Assembly (NCBI GenBank): GCA_008360955.1
Contig: LUCM01000012.1
Span: forward strand, 62,001 to 126,000
Length of the DNA: 64,000 nt
Direction of reading: 5' to 3'
Origin: Fasciolopsis buskii
Lineage: Eukaryota; Platyhelminthes; Trematoda; Plagiorchiida; Fasciolidae
The stretch's first letter is position 1, and every line of letters begins with the position of its first letter. The position numbers and the translations under genes are program-made. The notes under the pieces are model-generated. The model was not told the DNA's origin, did not search any database, and worked only from the letters and a program-made list of their open reading frames with translations. Shown in pieces: positions 26,100 to 38,130 of this stretch.

Positions 26100-27065
26100 C
26101 GGCGAGGGGGAGAGTTGAGTTCTACAAACAGGCCACATAAATTGCACAGCACTGACTTCGGTTCTGAGCCATATCTTTCAGCGTCTACTACCAACAAGAA
26201 TCCTCATTTTTCGGGCCCCAACCAAGATAGCGAGAAGAATCAACCGAGGCCAAAATCGAAGCCAACTTATTCATACATCTACGCCAAGTCATTGCCTGGA
26301 CACCACATCACTTATTCCAGCCTTGTTAGGCTCGTGTAGAAAGAGTATGAAAAAGTAGAAGATGGGAAAGCATATGCCATGCTTGTCCAAGGTACCGAAG
26401 GCTACGTAGAGCGATTAATTCAGTCAGAGCACAACTGTCTGCACCCAACACATGGAGGCGCACCTAGTCACTGGTCATCCGATGCTCTCAACAGGCTCGA
26501 GCAATGTAACAGAGTGGTCGTTGGTCGAAAACAGAAAGTCGCCGGGCATCCTCGTCGTGTATAGCCCGTGTCTCGCAACCGTAAGGCAAAAAACAACAAA
26601 TTATGGAATTGTACACACTTCCCTCCTAATGTAATATCCTCCCGAACAGCTCCGCCAGGTGTGGTCAGACTCTCGAGTTACTTAAAGCTACTAACTACGT
26701 CTGACCGATCACCACAAAGGGTGAGTACAGATGCAGGCTCCTGTCAATCTTGAAGAAGCACCTTGCCTTTTGAAAGTGCAAAGCACACATCGTATCTAGG
26801 CCACTTAATCGTCAAGTGGTCCAACATGAGTTGAGTTGCCTGTGTACTTTCACTCAGCGTGACGATATCATCGGCATACTCAGAATCAAAACTCTGTTCC
26901 TCTGGGAGGAGTTCAAAGCCACGGTGAGATGACCAGAGAAAGCTATCTATAGAGCATCCTGTATGACAAAGTTGAAAAGGAATAGTGATATAGGGCACCC
27001 CTGTCGTACTACAATGGAGTCGACGAAAGGTGAGGAAAGCTGGCATAGGCCCTAACGTGACCTGG
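26100..27065 (-). mobile_element. Decayed non-LTR retrotransposon, reverse transcriptase 3' half
   Basis: On the - strand the segment carries the YADD catalytic motif of a reverse transcriptase (EYADDIVTLSES), followed by MLDHL and SKGKVLLQD. The frame before it reads SSPFVDSIVVRQGCPIS in a shifted frame. Lower coordinates continue with conserved C-terminal pieces: RRLSVFDQRPLCYIA, WRRCMNKLASILASV, GWGPK and LKDMAQNRSQ, in changing frames with stops. This order is that of the RT thumb and 3' region of the LINE-type (RTE-like) elements that are common in trematodes. At least two frameshifts and several stops make it a dead copy, and the endonuclease part is missing. Family placement rests on my memory of the motif order. 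Confidence 0.85.
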
Positions 27066-27256
27066 CATATGAGAGTACGTATGAGAGTACGGTATTATAG
27101 TGAGATACAACACTAGAGTAACGTTTTGGTAAGATTCGGCTTATAAGTTTGTTTATAGTCATATTTTTCACAGAGTGATATCTGAAAGTAGAAAATCTTA
27201 GAAATCTGGTAGCCTTTCGATGGCCTCGACAGTCTTGCTGCGACCGAGTGCTTCAA

Positions 27257-27276
27257 ATATATATATATATATATAT
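27257..27276. repeat. (AT)10 microsatellite
   Basis: Ten uninterrupted AT dinucleotides, flanked by A on the left and CACACC on the right. Confidence 0.9.
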
Positions 27277-27830
27277 CACACCAGAAACTTATTCGTAACT
27301 TCAGGAGTGTGCATGGAAACGCTTTGCAGAAGAGTTTACTAAATAAGCACAACTGTGATTTGGTACTACGTCTCTATCAGTTGATCTGAGGCAACCTTGG
27401 GAACGGGGAAAGAATTTCACGAAAATAGATTTCGTGTACACTCCTGAAGCTACAACTTAGATTCTGGTCAGCCATGTCAAGTCGGAATGCAAAGCTTGAA
27501 GGTGTTTGGACAAAAGAGTACCGAATATGCATACTTGACGAGCGGTAATAACCGCGAAACCGGTGGTGTGTTTCCGGGCAAATTTTGTTCACTCATCGAG
27601 TTACTATTAAAAATTTGTATGTGAATACATAAAAAAGGAATAAAACAAGCAAATATGAATAATACTACAACTTTCACATCACAGCCTAGCAATAAGAAAA
27701 AATGATGTGATTTCCACAAGTATCCTCGGTATCGATGTTGAAATGAAGTTCATAATTATCGAGACACGGTGGTGGAAAAGTCAATCATCGGACAAAATGC
27801 ACTGCTTTATTAATTTTGAATGATAAATTA

Positions 27831-27982
27831 TTAGTAACAGCGTTGTCGGCAGATGTAATGCGTCAAAGTTTCGACTACCGTTGGCGCATTGCATCTACCA
27901 GCAACCCTGTGTTATTACCGATATATCATTCACAGTTAAAACCAATGCATGGTGCATCGATTTTTCGATACACTCCTTATAT
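27831..27982 (+). repeat. Dispersed repeat, copy 2, with internal inverted repeat
   Basis: 27868-27982 matches the repeat at 14401-14525. In this copy the arm at 27884-27916 (GCGCATTGCATCTACCA...) pairs with an upstream arm at 27831-27862 (...GGCAGATGTAATGCG). The two form an imperfect stem of about 28-32 bp around a loop of about 21 nt. This arrangement is typical of foldback or MITE-like elements, but no target-site duplication is evident. Confidence 0.65.
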
Positions 27983-28246
27983 CACACCGTGTTATTGTTT
28001 ACCTCTTCTCCGATAAATTTACTGTTATGTTTGAATCAGAGAGAACATTAGGCCATTTTCAACTTTAGTCATGCGCAACAGGATAAAATAAGTTTTGCTC
28101 AGGGCTGTGCACAAAACGTTGTTTAAGAAGCAAAATTATCATGATTGTTTTGCCAGAAGCAAACAACCACTTGACATGTATGCGTAATCGACCACACATT
28201 ATTTTCTAGCTAATCACGTTAAATAAAAATTCAAGGTGATTATAAA

Positions 28247-28432
28247 ATGGTTTCCAAAACACAATGGATTTGTGCATCCGTTTCCGTGTTGGTGTTGGTA
28301 TGTAGCTGTTCGTGTCAAATTTTGTTTCGTGGATGGTTACTGAGTACCGCTGTGCACACTGCGGATGGTGTGATCTTCGAACGGGTCTCATACAACACTA
28401 CACGCATAAATGAGGACCTAATGCATTTTTAA
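28247..28432 (+). CDS. Candidate short secreted peptide or first exon
   Basis: 61 codons from an ATG preceded by a purine at -3 (TATAAAATGG). The N-terminus is a good signal-peptide pattern: MVSKTQW, then a hydrophobic run ASVSVLVLVCSCSC, with cleavage possible after SCSC or CQ. The rest contains an NTT glycosylation site and ends INEDLMHF. It lies 460 nt upstream of the intact FABP gene on the same strand. FABPs are cytosolic and lack signal peptides, so it is not part of that gene. No family is recognised and chance is possible. Confidence 0.22.
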   Translation: MVSKTQWICASVSVLVLVCSCSCQILFRGWLLSTAVHTADGVIFERVSYNTTRINEDLMHF

Positions 28433-28815
28433 CTCAATTAGGCAAACACGTAAACCATACCGGACATGGTCATTGTGACATGACGTGCACCGGATAGTAA
28501 CCACGACTATAGGTCAGGTCTTAGTCTGTTTGTATTGGTATATGTTTGTTGGTAGCATCCGTCCACAAAGTGTTTTTGTTATTGTTGATGTTAATCGGTG
28601 TGTCAAGCAACAGCAAAAATAGTCTGTTTTTTGGACTGCGGCAAAACATTGATTTGCATGGTGTATGTGCGCAGTTTAGGCCCCCCAGCACACGCATGGA
28701 GCAGAAAGGAACCAATTTTAGAAGTTGCACGATTTGGAAGTATATCAGAGCTGATAGCATCATACGGCCTTGAATTGCAAAGCAACACGCCACAGGCACG
28801 ACTACAGGGTTTGAA

Positions 28816-28821
28816 TATATA
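28816..28821 (+). promoter_or_regulatory. TATA-like element of the intact FABP gene
   Basis: TATATA within GAATATATACTG, 69-74 nt upstream of the start codon at 28890. It is at a similar place to the TATATAAGG boxes of the two FABP relics but is a weaker match. A second AT-rich patch (ATATAATC, about 28850) is an alternative. Confidence 0.4.
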
Positions 28822-28889
28822 CTGAGAAACCAAATCGACCCCGGGGAAATATAATCTATCGAGAAAAGAAATAACGCGCTGAAGAAAAT

Positions 28890-31800
28890 ATGACTAATTT
28901 TGTCGGGTCATGGAAGATGGATCACACTCATAATTTTGATGCTGTTTTGCATAAACTTGGTAAGGAATTGCAAATGATCATTTTGACGAAGTTATTATTG
29001 GAAACAGGCATAAACGTGATCAAACGAAAACTGATTGAAAGCACCAAACCGGTGATCACATTCAAACTTGATGGGAATAAGATGACCATGAGAACGGTCT
29101 CTGCACTTAAGACCACCACAATCTCGTTCACCTTTGACGAGGAATTTGACGAGGAAACTGCCGACGGGAGGAAAGTTAAGGCGAGTTTGATTTCATGCTG
29201 TTTAAAATACAGCCTTCTGAAATCGAATATTTAGCCATTTTTCTACTAAATTTCACTCTGGAATGACTGCGTGAACATTTCTGATGGCTACTAGGAACAA
29301 CGTAGTATGTTTTATCGGTATTTTCGAATTTCTCGCGGTTTTCGGTAAACTTCAGTTGCTATGGTTTCAAGCGGAGTGTCGATTTGGTGGCATTAATTAA
29401 CTCCTAGTCAGATATTTGGAAAAATTCTGCCAAGCTATAAACGCAACGCGGTGCACCATCTAACATTTAGGGCCTGGAGAATGTGCACGAAGGAAAGGTT
29501 AGGAGCAGAAATGATCACTAAACGTCACATACTGACGGATTAAAGTTACCACCAGAGACACTCAGGTAGATCAACGATCAAAGAGGTTAGGAACTGTGGA
29601 CTAGAAACTTCCATCGATCAAGTCTCTAGTGAGATTAGACAATCCAGATGGAATGATCAGTCAGGTTTTGTACATTTTTGGTGAATTCTCATTTAATGCA
29701 GCCAGCTTCCTTCCGTGTTTCGGAGATGGAAAATAATCAGGTCTCCCACAAAAATATGTTTCTACGATTGAATTCAGCATTGATGATACACCAAATTAAG
29801 TGCGCTTATGAAACAAAATCTAGAGTCAGCAGGACAGGGTGCTAAAGTAAAATTTATAGGGCTGGCTGTTGCAGCAAGTAAATATGATCATCACAAATGA
29901 TATCAAACCTCATCTCCACCGTGCAATCAAACAAACGTACCACACCATGAGCGATTCAGCAAGTTAAAAATGGAGTGGTATAACCGAAAAAACTCAGCTT
30001 TTCCCATTCAGCTCTACGTTTTTAAGAAAAATCAGCTGAAAATGGCATGAATGATCCATGTTACTTACCAAGCGTTGGACAGATGAACACTTATTTTATT
30101 GCATTTCTTTAACTAAAATCCATGGTGTGCTGAAGTCATTTGCTTTGACTGATGTCATCGAGGACCTCAATTCATGGACTCCTTAATTGCTGAGTTTTCA
30201 GAATTCGGAGGCTGTGTCGAGAGAACCGATATTTATCCTTCTAAATGACAGTTAAAGTCGTGAAGTAAAAGATTCTGAATCTTCAACTTCTATGATTTTT
30301 CTGGCTCGTATATCTAAACTTCCAGGATGCACCTATTCTAGTCGAAATAGTTAGGCCTCGCATTCAAAATAAGCTCTTCTCATTTGAGGCAGTGTCCTCA
30401 TGACATTGACGTAAATACGTGCCATATGGTTGTGCTAATGTGTACCAAATAAGCGATATATTTTTCTCTTCCCTTTCGCAAAATCTACAAATATTCGAAT
30501 GAACCGTTGTCATCGATGATTGTACGGCCTCCTTAAACTAACAACTCAGGTCCATCTTTCGCCGAAATTCTATGTTCTGGTCCAAAAATCTGCATGTGCC
30601 TAAGTCATCTTACTGTGCTAAATTTCACCTTACCAAATGCAGACGATTAGATAAAAACACAAGAAACGATTTATATGGCTGAGGAGTACCGCATGCGGGC
30701 AAGAAATCATAAAACAAAGATGACTGGCAGCAAAAACCTTGATCTTTTGGATTTAACTTTCAGGATATTTCTAACTGTGATTGAATGTTTGGGACGCATC
30801 TTTGGATAAAGAAAGAACCATGTCACTGATTAGGATGACTAAACGACAGTTCGACTACACACGTTGCGAACTGTAACCAAGAGAGATAATGCTGCTCTGT
30901 ATTAGTTTTCTAGTTCCGGTGGAAGGCTGATGAATAGGTCAAGTGGTCTGATTTCGGAAACGGTAGATCAACAGTATATGCCGCAGGTCAAACAAGAAGG
31001 GCATAAATTCAATTATGTTCACTAGCAGTTGGATGGCACAGTGATTTCCATTTAACACAATCCACACTGAACGTATGTGTGTATGTATAGTTTGCCGAAC
31101 GTTCAAGCGGTACTCCACTTGCTGGAGGACGTAAACTGAGTCAGCGGTCCCTAATCATATAAGCAGTTCGTCAGCCTGCAGCGAAGGGCTGTAAAAATAA
31201 ATATTTAGGAAGCAACAGTTAACAGTTCTTGATCACACTATCCTAACTTTGTACAGGGCGCGAAACAGACTTATCAGGCGCATTGAACAGTTCAAATCAA
31301 CCAATTGTGAGCAGACTGCAGTCGTTTCCGTGTACCACCAAGCCACAATCGGAAGGATGCAAGGTCCTGCAACCAGTATGTTCACTGTCGCAGGAAGAGA
31401 CGAAAGAACGTATGTAGAAAAGAGCTGCGGACTCTGGCGTTCCTCTCCCACTTGGCGACATCAGGTCGCCCTGGAAGCGGATGAAAATTTTTACTCTGTG
31501 GATTGTACCTGGCAGTCTTCGGTGAATAATTTCTGCAGGTGCATCATTCTTTAAAATTCTCGGTGCACAGATGATTTATCTATCTTACTAATCAAATATT
31601 TGCATGTTTTCTCCACAGACCAAATTCACCAAAGAATCGGATTCCAGAATTACCCAGGTTCAAACCGATTCCGACAATGTCACTCACACTGTTCGTGAGA
31701 TAAATGGGGACATCATGACAACAGTAAGTATTGTGGATCAACTGTTTCTGAAGTACGCATGCAAAACAAATTGTATTGCGTTGTACTGATGATCACCCGT

Positions 31801-32383
31801 AAAAATAGCAAGCTATTCATACCCATCGGGATTCGAGGAGAAAAGGCGCGAAGTAGTACAACTAATGAAAATAGTAGATACGTGCAAAAGATGATCTTCA
31901 CTGCAGGCAGGAGAAAACATCCTCCTGTCAGGCAAAGGGCAGTCTAATTTACCACAAATACGAATAAAAATAATGTATTTGTTAGTTCCCAGATCTGGTT
32001 AGACTATTTGCTGTGAACGGAATTTTCAAATAATTTGACTACTTTGCATGCGAAATTCATAGATATAAAAGGTCACTGTGGACCACGCAGACTAGTATGT
32101 ATAAGTTGTGTTGTTTGCATGGGTAAATCCTGTAGTCATTCCTTATGGTTAGTGATGAGAATAACCGTTTTGCATTTTGTTGCTCTATAGAGATCCCATG
32201 GAAACGTGGTTTTTCCTAGTCAATTGGAGCTTTTCGCCAGTCTGGTATGCCTGAATTTTCCTTGGCAATTTACTTATGGATTATAACGTTTGATTATTTT
32301 GTTATTTCCACCTTTGTACTAATCAGACGGCGACCGTGGGCGACGTGACTGCTGTAAACACGTATCACAAAGTCGATCACTAG
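28890..32383 (+). CDS. Fatty acid-binding protein, four exons, intact
   Basis: The gene encodes a cytosolic beta-barrel carrier of fatty acids and other lipids, a major soluble protein of flukes. Exons: 28890-28959, 29008-29180, 31619-31723 and 32327-32383, joining in frame to 134 codons plus TAG. Exon 1 gives MTNFVGSWKMDHTHNFDAVL, a full match to the FABP signature G-x-[FYW]-x-[LIVMF]...[NHG]-[FY]-[DE]. Exon 2 has TFKLDGNKMTM and FDEEFDEETADGRKVK. Exon 3 has TKFTKESDSRITQ and THTVREINGD. Exon 4 has ATVGDVTAVNTYHKVDH. The exon sizes, including a 173-nt exon 2, follow the classical FABP layout. Length is normal for the family (131-134). The Arg in VREI probably binds the ligand carboxylate. 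The second Arg of the usual R-x-Y appears to be Asn (N-T-Y). Intron 1 is only 48 nt; the intron 2 donor is GC rather than GT; intron 3 (603 nt) is GT-AG. The closest resemblance I recall is to Fasciola FABPs. Confidence 0.93.
28960..29007 (+). other. 48-nt mini-intron 1 of the FABP gene, free of stops
   Basis: It begins GTAAGG and ends AACAG. Removing it joins CTT-G to GC-ATA and gives the family sequence KLGINVIKRK. Its length is a multiple of three and it contains no in-frame stop, so retention would add 16 residues (KELQMII...) instead of ending the protein. The matching introns of the two relics are 49 nt. Confidence 0.85.
29181..31618 (+). other. Intron 2 of the FABP gene (2438 nt)
   Basis: It runs from a GCGAGT donor to the acceptor TTTTCTCCACAG. 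It is AT-rich and I see no repeat family member in it. An open frame at 31249-31554 (+), overlapped on the - strand at 31233-31451, has no recognised content and is probably chance. A stop (TAG 29232-29234) follows if the intron is not removed. Confidence 0.75.
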
Positions 32384-35300
32384 GTGGAGTTTCAGTCGGA
32401 CCGTCGGGATTTTTGTTTTTCTTCCGAAGGATAACCAAAACGTTGATTTAACCAGCCGTTTATACTTTAAGAATGCCATATAAATTATTTTGCCACTGTT
32501 TTGGTTTGCATTGTTTGACAGTTCCTGGACTTATCTCGACTACGTAAGATTTGTGGGGAGAGCATGAAATGCGTGGGGTGTTTTCGTATGCAGCTAAGCT
32601 CCTATTTTGAAGGCACCATACTTTATCCGATCATGTATTACTGGTAGCTGGAACACGGAAATGGAAGTCGGTCTTCTTGATTTGTTGGATCGTTATTTAC
32701 ATCGATTTGAGTGCATTCACACCGAATTGTGCTGATGATCGTAGGGTAGTCTAAGCACAGGGCAGGATAGATTGGCAAATTCCAACAGCCTCCGGTTCAC
32801 GCCTGCTTTCCTCACCTAATGTTTGATGAGGTAGATAATAACTGTCGGTAATTACCGTTCAAAATTCTTATACCATTTCTCTTTGATGGTCATGTACTTA
32901 CAGTTCTTTTATCCTGGTCACTTGAGCTGGAATGAGCACCGGTTATATACATCTGAAAAGGACCATATTTCGGTCACTTGATGCTTTTGATTGCCAAATA
33001 AATTGGGTCGATGTGGGTTAATCGATTACGAAGGACAAAAGTCTAAAAAGCATTTTTTCGTGTTAATGGTATTCAATCCATTTGCAAATCTGGTTAATCC
33101 ACAATGATTAAAAAATATTGACTGGACAGCATGTAACACATCAAATTATCTTCCATGTTCAATTAACTAATAATAAACCTCGAAAGCTCTGAAGAACTTT
33201 TGTCTTTGCTGGAAACTATTCAGCACTACATATTCATCGTACCCATTGTCAATGTGTTCAATATTGGTGCTGTGTGGTCAGCAATTACTCGAGTGATAAG
33301 TCCAGGAAAAGATAATTGTTTGGACTGAAATATTTGGGTATCTGGAATAAATCGTACGCGTAATCTGTGGATAGAGCGTTAACACGGCATCACGGACATA
33401 TTCTCCATAGAACGCAGGTGTCTGATGCGAAGGAGGGCAGGTGGTAACCGATATGTACAAGCAACAATCTTCCGGAGTTAGAATCAGAATTTATTGAAAA
33501 GCGACGTATTTTTAACTTATCATGCGCATGCATATTCGGTCACTTAAATACAAGTCTTGCTGAAAATTATGCTACGTAATTTGTATGAACATTTTCCGCC
33601 TCAGTGGATAGTAGCATGAATAAAAAATAAATACTGAAATTCTGAGAGAACTGGGGAGTCTTTTCGACAAGTAACCTCAATCAATGAATTTGCCCGGGGA
33701 ACAGAATAGGCTAAAAACTTATTTAGTATTCCTTTTTAACCTCCAACTATATGTCTCAACACTAAGGCATTAAGACTCCGAAAAGAGGAAGCAAGAGAGA
33801 TGCATTCGCATTAATCTGATGCATGCAGTTCTAAAATTCGAACATAAAAAATCTATGATAATCAATAGGCTCACCACTATCCTCAGGCAAAGTTTCGGTC
33901 ATTTTTATAAGGGTTTCAGCAATTACGATAAGAAATTACCTTCAAATCTTATTGTAAAACCTTTTATAATTTCCATATCGATGGTATTCGCTTATTTTGT
34001 GGATCATTAGATGGCCACGTCACAATATCAAAGTTTTCTGCCTTCAGAAAACCACGGAATAGCTTCATTCGCACAGCAACAAAATTTACGGCATTGATAG
34101 TGCATTCTCTTGTAATCTCCCAATCTCTTCCTTCTTCTATTCGTTTAGGAGTGAACAACTTAGATAGGAATAAGAATGATTGTTATCTGAAAGAATACCT
34201 ATTTGGGGATATTTATTTTGTAAGCCTTCCGCAGGTCATGACATGCTTCTGTCAAAAAAGCTAATGAACCTCCGGATTAAGGTGCACAGCATTCTCTATT
34301 ACTGCCCATTTCCTGTTCTAATGAGCAATCAATCCACAATCCATATCCACTGAAACCTGCTACGATATCTTTCGATTCTATTTGGACAATGGTGCGCAAA
34401 ATCTGTATATTAATCTGTGTCAGGAATAGAAGGAGCTTCTGTAGTAGTCTTAACATCAGCCTAAGTAGCTATGTGGTCATTTTTGGGTTGATTTCTAAGA
34501 TGAAAGACCGTCGTGGAATAGGATAACCATTTTACTTGACTCAACTGGTGACCTCGTTCTGTTTGAAACACTGAAAAAGCCTGAACGGAATGCTCTAAGC
34601 CAACTGAAGCTGCACATTGTGTTAGAAAGAGATATCACTGTTTCTCAACGATTGCTTCAGTGGCATGTTGACAGCGTACATGTTTAACGCGGCACGAGCT
34701 GACCACCTTGACGCAAGCTGAACTTTGGTATGAATCAAAACACTCCCAAAACGGAAAGTTCCCTGTTCGTGATCAACCAGAATTATTAAACCTTAGTTAA
34801 AGCAAAATATCCCAAATAAAAAATAGTTGTCTTCAACGAATGAACATACACGTGATTGTGGCAGAATACTTGATACAATAGATGTTTCTATTAAATAAGA
34901 AAGCTAGTTGCTATTTACGAATGCATACTGGAATAAGTTCTAATATACTTACAAAAATATTTATGAAATTTTCATGTTTCAATCAGATTCCATTTTGTAT
35001 CTTAAGACGCGTTAACCTAGACAACCAAATTCGCTCGTTTAAATGGCCTTATTATAGTGCACAAAACGGTGTAATCAGGAAACGGTAAGTAAATTCATGA
35101 CATTTGCTTAGACTTCTTTATACCTCCCAAGTAACAAAACCTTAAAACTCTTAATAAGTGGACTGTTTTAATGCAGCCCAATCACCGTGTCTATATTCAT
35201 GTGAGTCTGTGTGTATTCATGTATACACAATACTCAGTGATTGCGATATAATTAAAAAAAATGTCCATACCGATTTACTGATCTCGTTCATACCACCGAA

Positions 35301-37834
35301 GTATATCATAGAAACAGTTGGTTTTGTTAATTTATTCATTTAATCATTTCCTTATATCTGGTCGCATTCTCTGTTACGACCGGTTGTGTGTGGGTGACTT
35401 GATCTGCCCAAGTGGACACGTCTGAAGGCGAGAAGTAGAAGCCAAAAAGAAGACGTTAGATGTAGCATGTTAGATTTTGTTTGAGTAGGTCCGCGAAGCA
35501 CATAGGCAGTGTTGTCCAACAGGATTCACCTCATAATATTCTTTTCATATTCGTGCCCAGAAAAATGAATCAGATGTGTTTGCCAACTAGGTGAAAGTTC
35601 CCAGTCTTTTACTGGCATCAGTGTCATATTTCGAAGGTGAACTTTCGCCATTCGAACGAGGCAGTTGAGATCCACAAACAAGTTCCACGTCATAGAGTTT
35701 CTTGCAGCTAGAATTATGACCTAATTTGCTTCAATAGCTTCAATGCCTCATTCCCAGTTTCGATATATGTATTGTTTTTTGTTCAACTGACCGGTGAAAT
35801 AGCTACCATCAGACAAGGCAGCTGTCGCTTTCTCTTCGTAATTATTTAGAATAAAACGAATCCGTCGCAATACTTCATGCGATTTGGTAACAACCAACCT
35901 TTACAAATCAACATTTTGTGTGCTATTTAAAGAATAATAACGATTCTTAACTATGGGTTGCAAAATGTTCAATCAGCAGAAGGCACCATTGATCTAAAAG
36001 TAGAATTCAGAAGTGAAGTGAATACACTGAATATATTTTAATAATTTGTGACATTTTCTCTTTAGTGAAGCAAGGATTTGGACAAGGTAGAATATCGTTG
36101 TACCCTGAATAAGGGAGACTAATCAAATTGTAAACATTGGCACGACTAAAATCTATGCGTCTATTGGTTTCCACTATCATTACCTGAACGGCATCACCGG
36201 TTGCATGTTAATCAATAGACCTATATGACAACTCGACAGTGCGACAGAAAGGTGATTTATTGTGGCATAAAATAGGGCCGTTTTAATCATACATTCACAA
36301 ACGTCACAACAAACTTTGTTTTTCTCATTCATGTGGCAGAAAACTAATAATATTCGAGACTAGCGTTTCCAGACTACGAGAAAATTGTTCGTACTGCTTC
36401 AATTCTCGGCCAACATAGATTATACGGTAAACACACTATAACTCAGTACTGATTTCTAAAGCTCATTAACTAAAATTGTTACGTTTTCTAATTTAGCAGA
36501 TGGTTAATTCGGTGTATCGATGCCTAACCAGTGGAAATCCGTCAACATTTGTACAAAGGGCATTTAGAGAAAGAAAGTTAAAAAGTGTTGCATTATCCTG
36601 TGCTGTTCATATTCACTCATTCGAATGGAAAACAAATAAGTGGGGCTTTTCTGGTGAGGCAAAACAGCACAATGATTATAGTACGGATCACCACTAAGAC
36701 AAAAGACTACCCCCGGAATTTCCACGACAAACAGTACAGTATCGTTAAAGCAACTCCGTTGTAAGCTTATTGCTATGGTATAGGGAGTGTTATCATTTAT
36801 TTTTATTAGAGAAAACTAATCGCTCGCAATTTAGAGCTATTCTGTCGCTACATCGAACTGGAGTTCGGATCGTAGTGTGTGGAGAAGCAGCGTGCCATGA
36901 GAACTGTCAGGTGTAGGGTTTTATTAGTCACCGGAAAAAACGTGATCGAAACAGTGGTTGATGTGGCCCTTTTCGGCTATTACTAATTACCATCCTGGAG
37001 ACTGGTTTTCGAACTAATAAAAGTGGAATGATAAAAGCAAACAATCGGGTGTTGAACAAGGTTTGTCGTGTACTTGTCTCTCTTTGTGCATTTACGTCCC
37101 AATGAAGTGTACGAGTAGATGCTTTTGTCCACGTCGCGGTGTTGCATTGTACTGCATGACAGACTCCTGGGAGGCAAGTAACTTCCACTTCAGCTGGCAT
37201 CAGAAGGAATAAAATGGACTACATGAACATGATAAATAAGCTAACGTCGTCAACTGGTAAACAGGTTGGCCGTGTAAATTGGACGAAATAATTCAGTTAC
37301 GATAATTTGAATGCAGTTTTCTCACAATTTCTTGTGTTCTAATCAGGCATTCATATGAAACATGAATACGGAACGGTGGAATTGAGATGAACAATACGAG
37401 AAGGATCTGGTCTATACTATAAGCGAGTGGATACACGTGAATGACAAGAAGACAGCCACCTATGTACTACCAGTAACTTTCGTGAAAATTGTTTCACAGG
37501 CCTCAATGTGCAAGTCGCAAATGGCTCGCTAACAGAGTCAAACGGGAATAGAAAGTAAACAAAAATAATGACAAGAGGTCAACGTTAAAGCAAGTGAAGA
37601 TCGTTCTTAGGTAGATGCTGAAAAATAACCGGAAAGCATCAGGGTAAAAAGGGGAGAAAACATGGATGCACAGGAAAAGCAATGACTGTTTGTTTTCCTG
37701 CACACTGTCTCAGTCTAAGGATTTCGAAAGACAGGCGACATCTACGCTTGACACGGCCGACGATATTCGAAGGCCATCGCTTTTCAGTGCGAACTGTGAG
37801 ACCTAACTATTGTACAGATGGACACGGGGATGGG
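32384..37834. other. 3' flank of FABP gene and intergenic DNA
   Basis: No clear poly(A) signal lies close to the TAG; AATAAA occurs at 32997-33002 and an ATATAAA variant near 32477. Further on I find no recognisable gene. Open frames at 33819-34010, 34882-35088, 36500-36697 (after a TTTAG-type tract) and 36928-37200 have no domain I know. Confidence 0.35.
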
Positions 37835-38130
37835 AACGGCGTCCATCACCGAATCTGCAATGACAAAACACGAGCGAGAATAAGTGGACGTGCTCTCAAA
37901 ACACTTAGATGTGTTAAGGTGAAGAACAAAAGCAAAAAAGAAGTTCTGCATTTCCTGAGAGGATTGCGAAATCCGACCGATCAGAAATTGACTGACAGAT
38001 GACTGCACACTTAGACGTTGCGCAGGTAGATCCGAGATGATTTACTGAATTACCTAACGACAACAAAAGCCGAAAGAACAGCTCTTTGAAGAAGAACGAC
38101 ATTGTTAGGTAAGAGACTAGATAAGTGCTT
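37835..38130. repeat. Dispersed repeat, copy 1 of a pair
   Basis: It aligns with 39245-39570. Shared blocks are GACGAGCGAGAA-like, TTCTGCATTT, TGCGAAATCC.ACCGAT, GAAATTGACTGAC and a later GTTAGG. The two copies have diverged by substitutions and small indels. The - strand translation in both contains a shared SISDR/SISNR patch. Element type and ends are unknown. Confidence 0.7.

Larger units (their letters stand above)
27066..28246. other. Repeat-containing intergenic DNA
   Basis: Holds an AT microsatellite (27257-27276) and dispersed repeat copy 2 (27831-27982). Open frames at 27113-27352 and 27377-27719 on the - strand partly translate the microsatellite or overlap each other and have no support. 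Confidence 0.4.

Noticed and set aside
26034..26753. Plus-strand genes at 26034, 26379, 26452 and 26568
   Set aside because: They are antisense to the 3' part of the minus-strand reverse transcriptase relic.
31233..31554. A gene nested in FABP intron 2
   Set aside because: Competing frames on both strands, no domain, and no splice signals around them.
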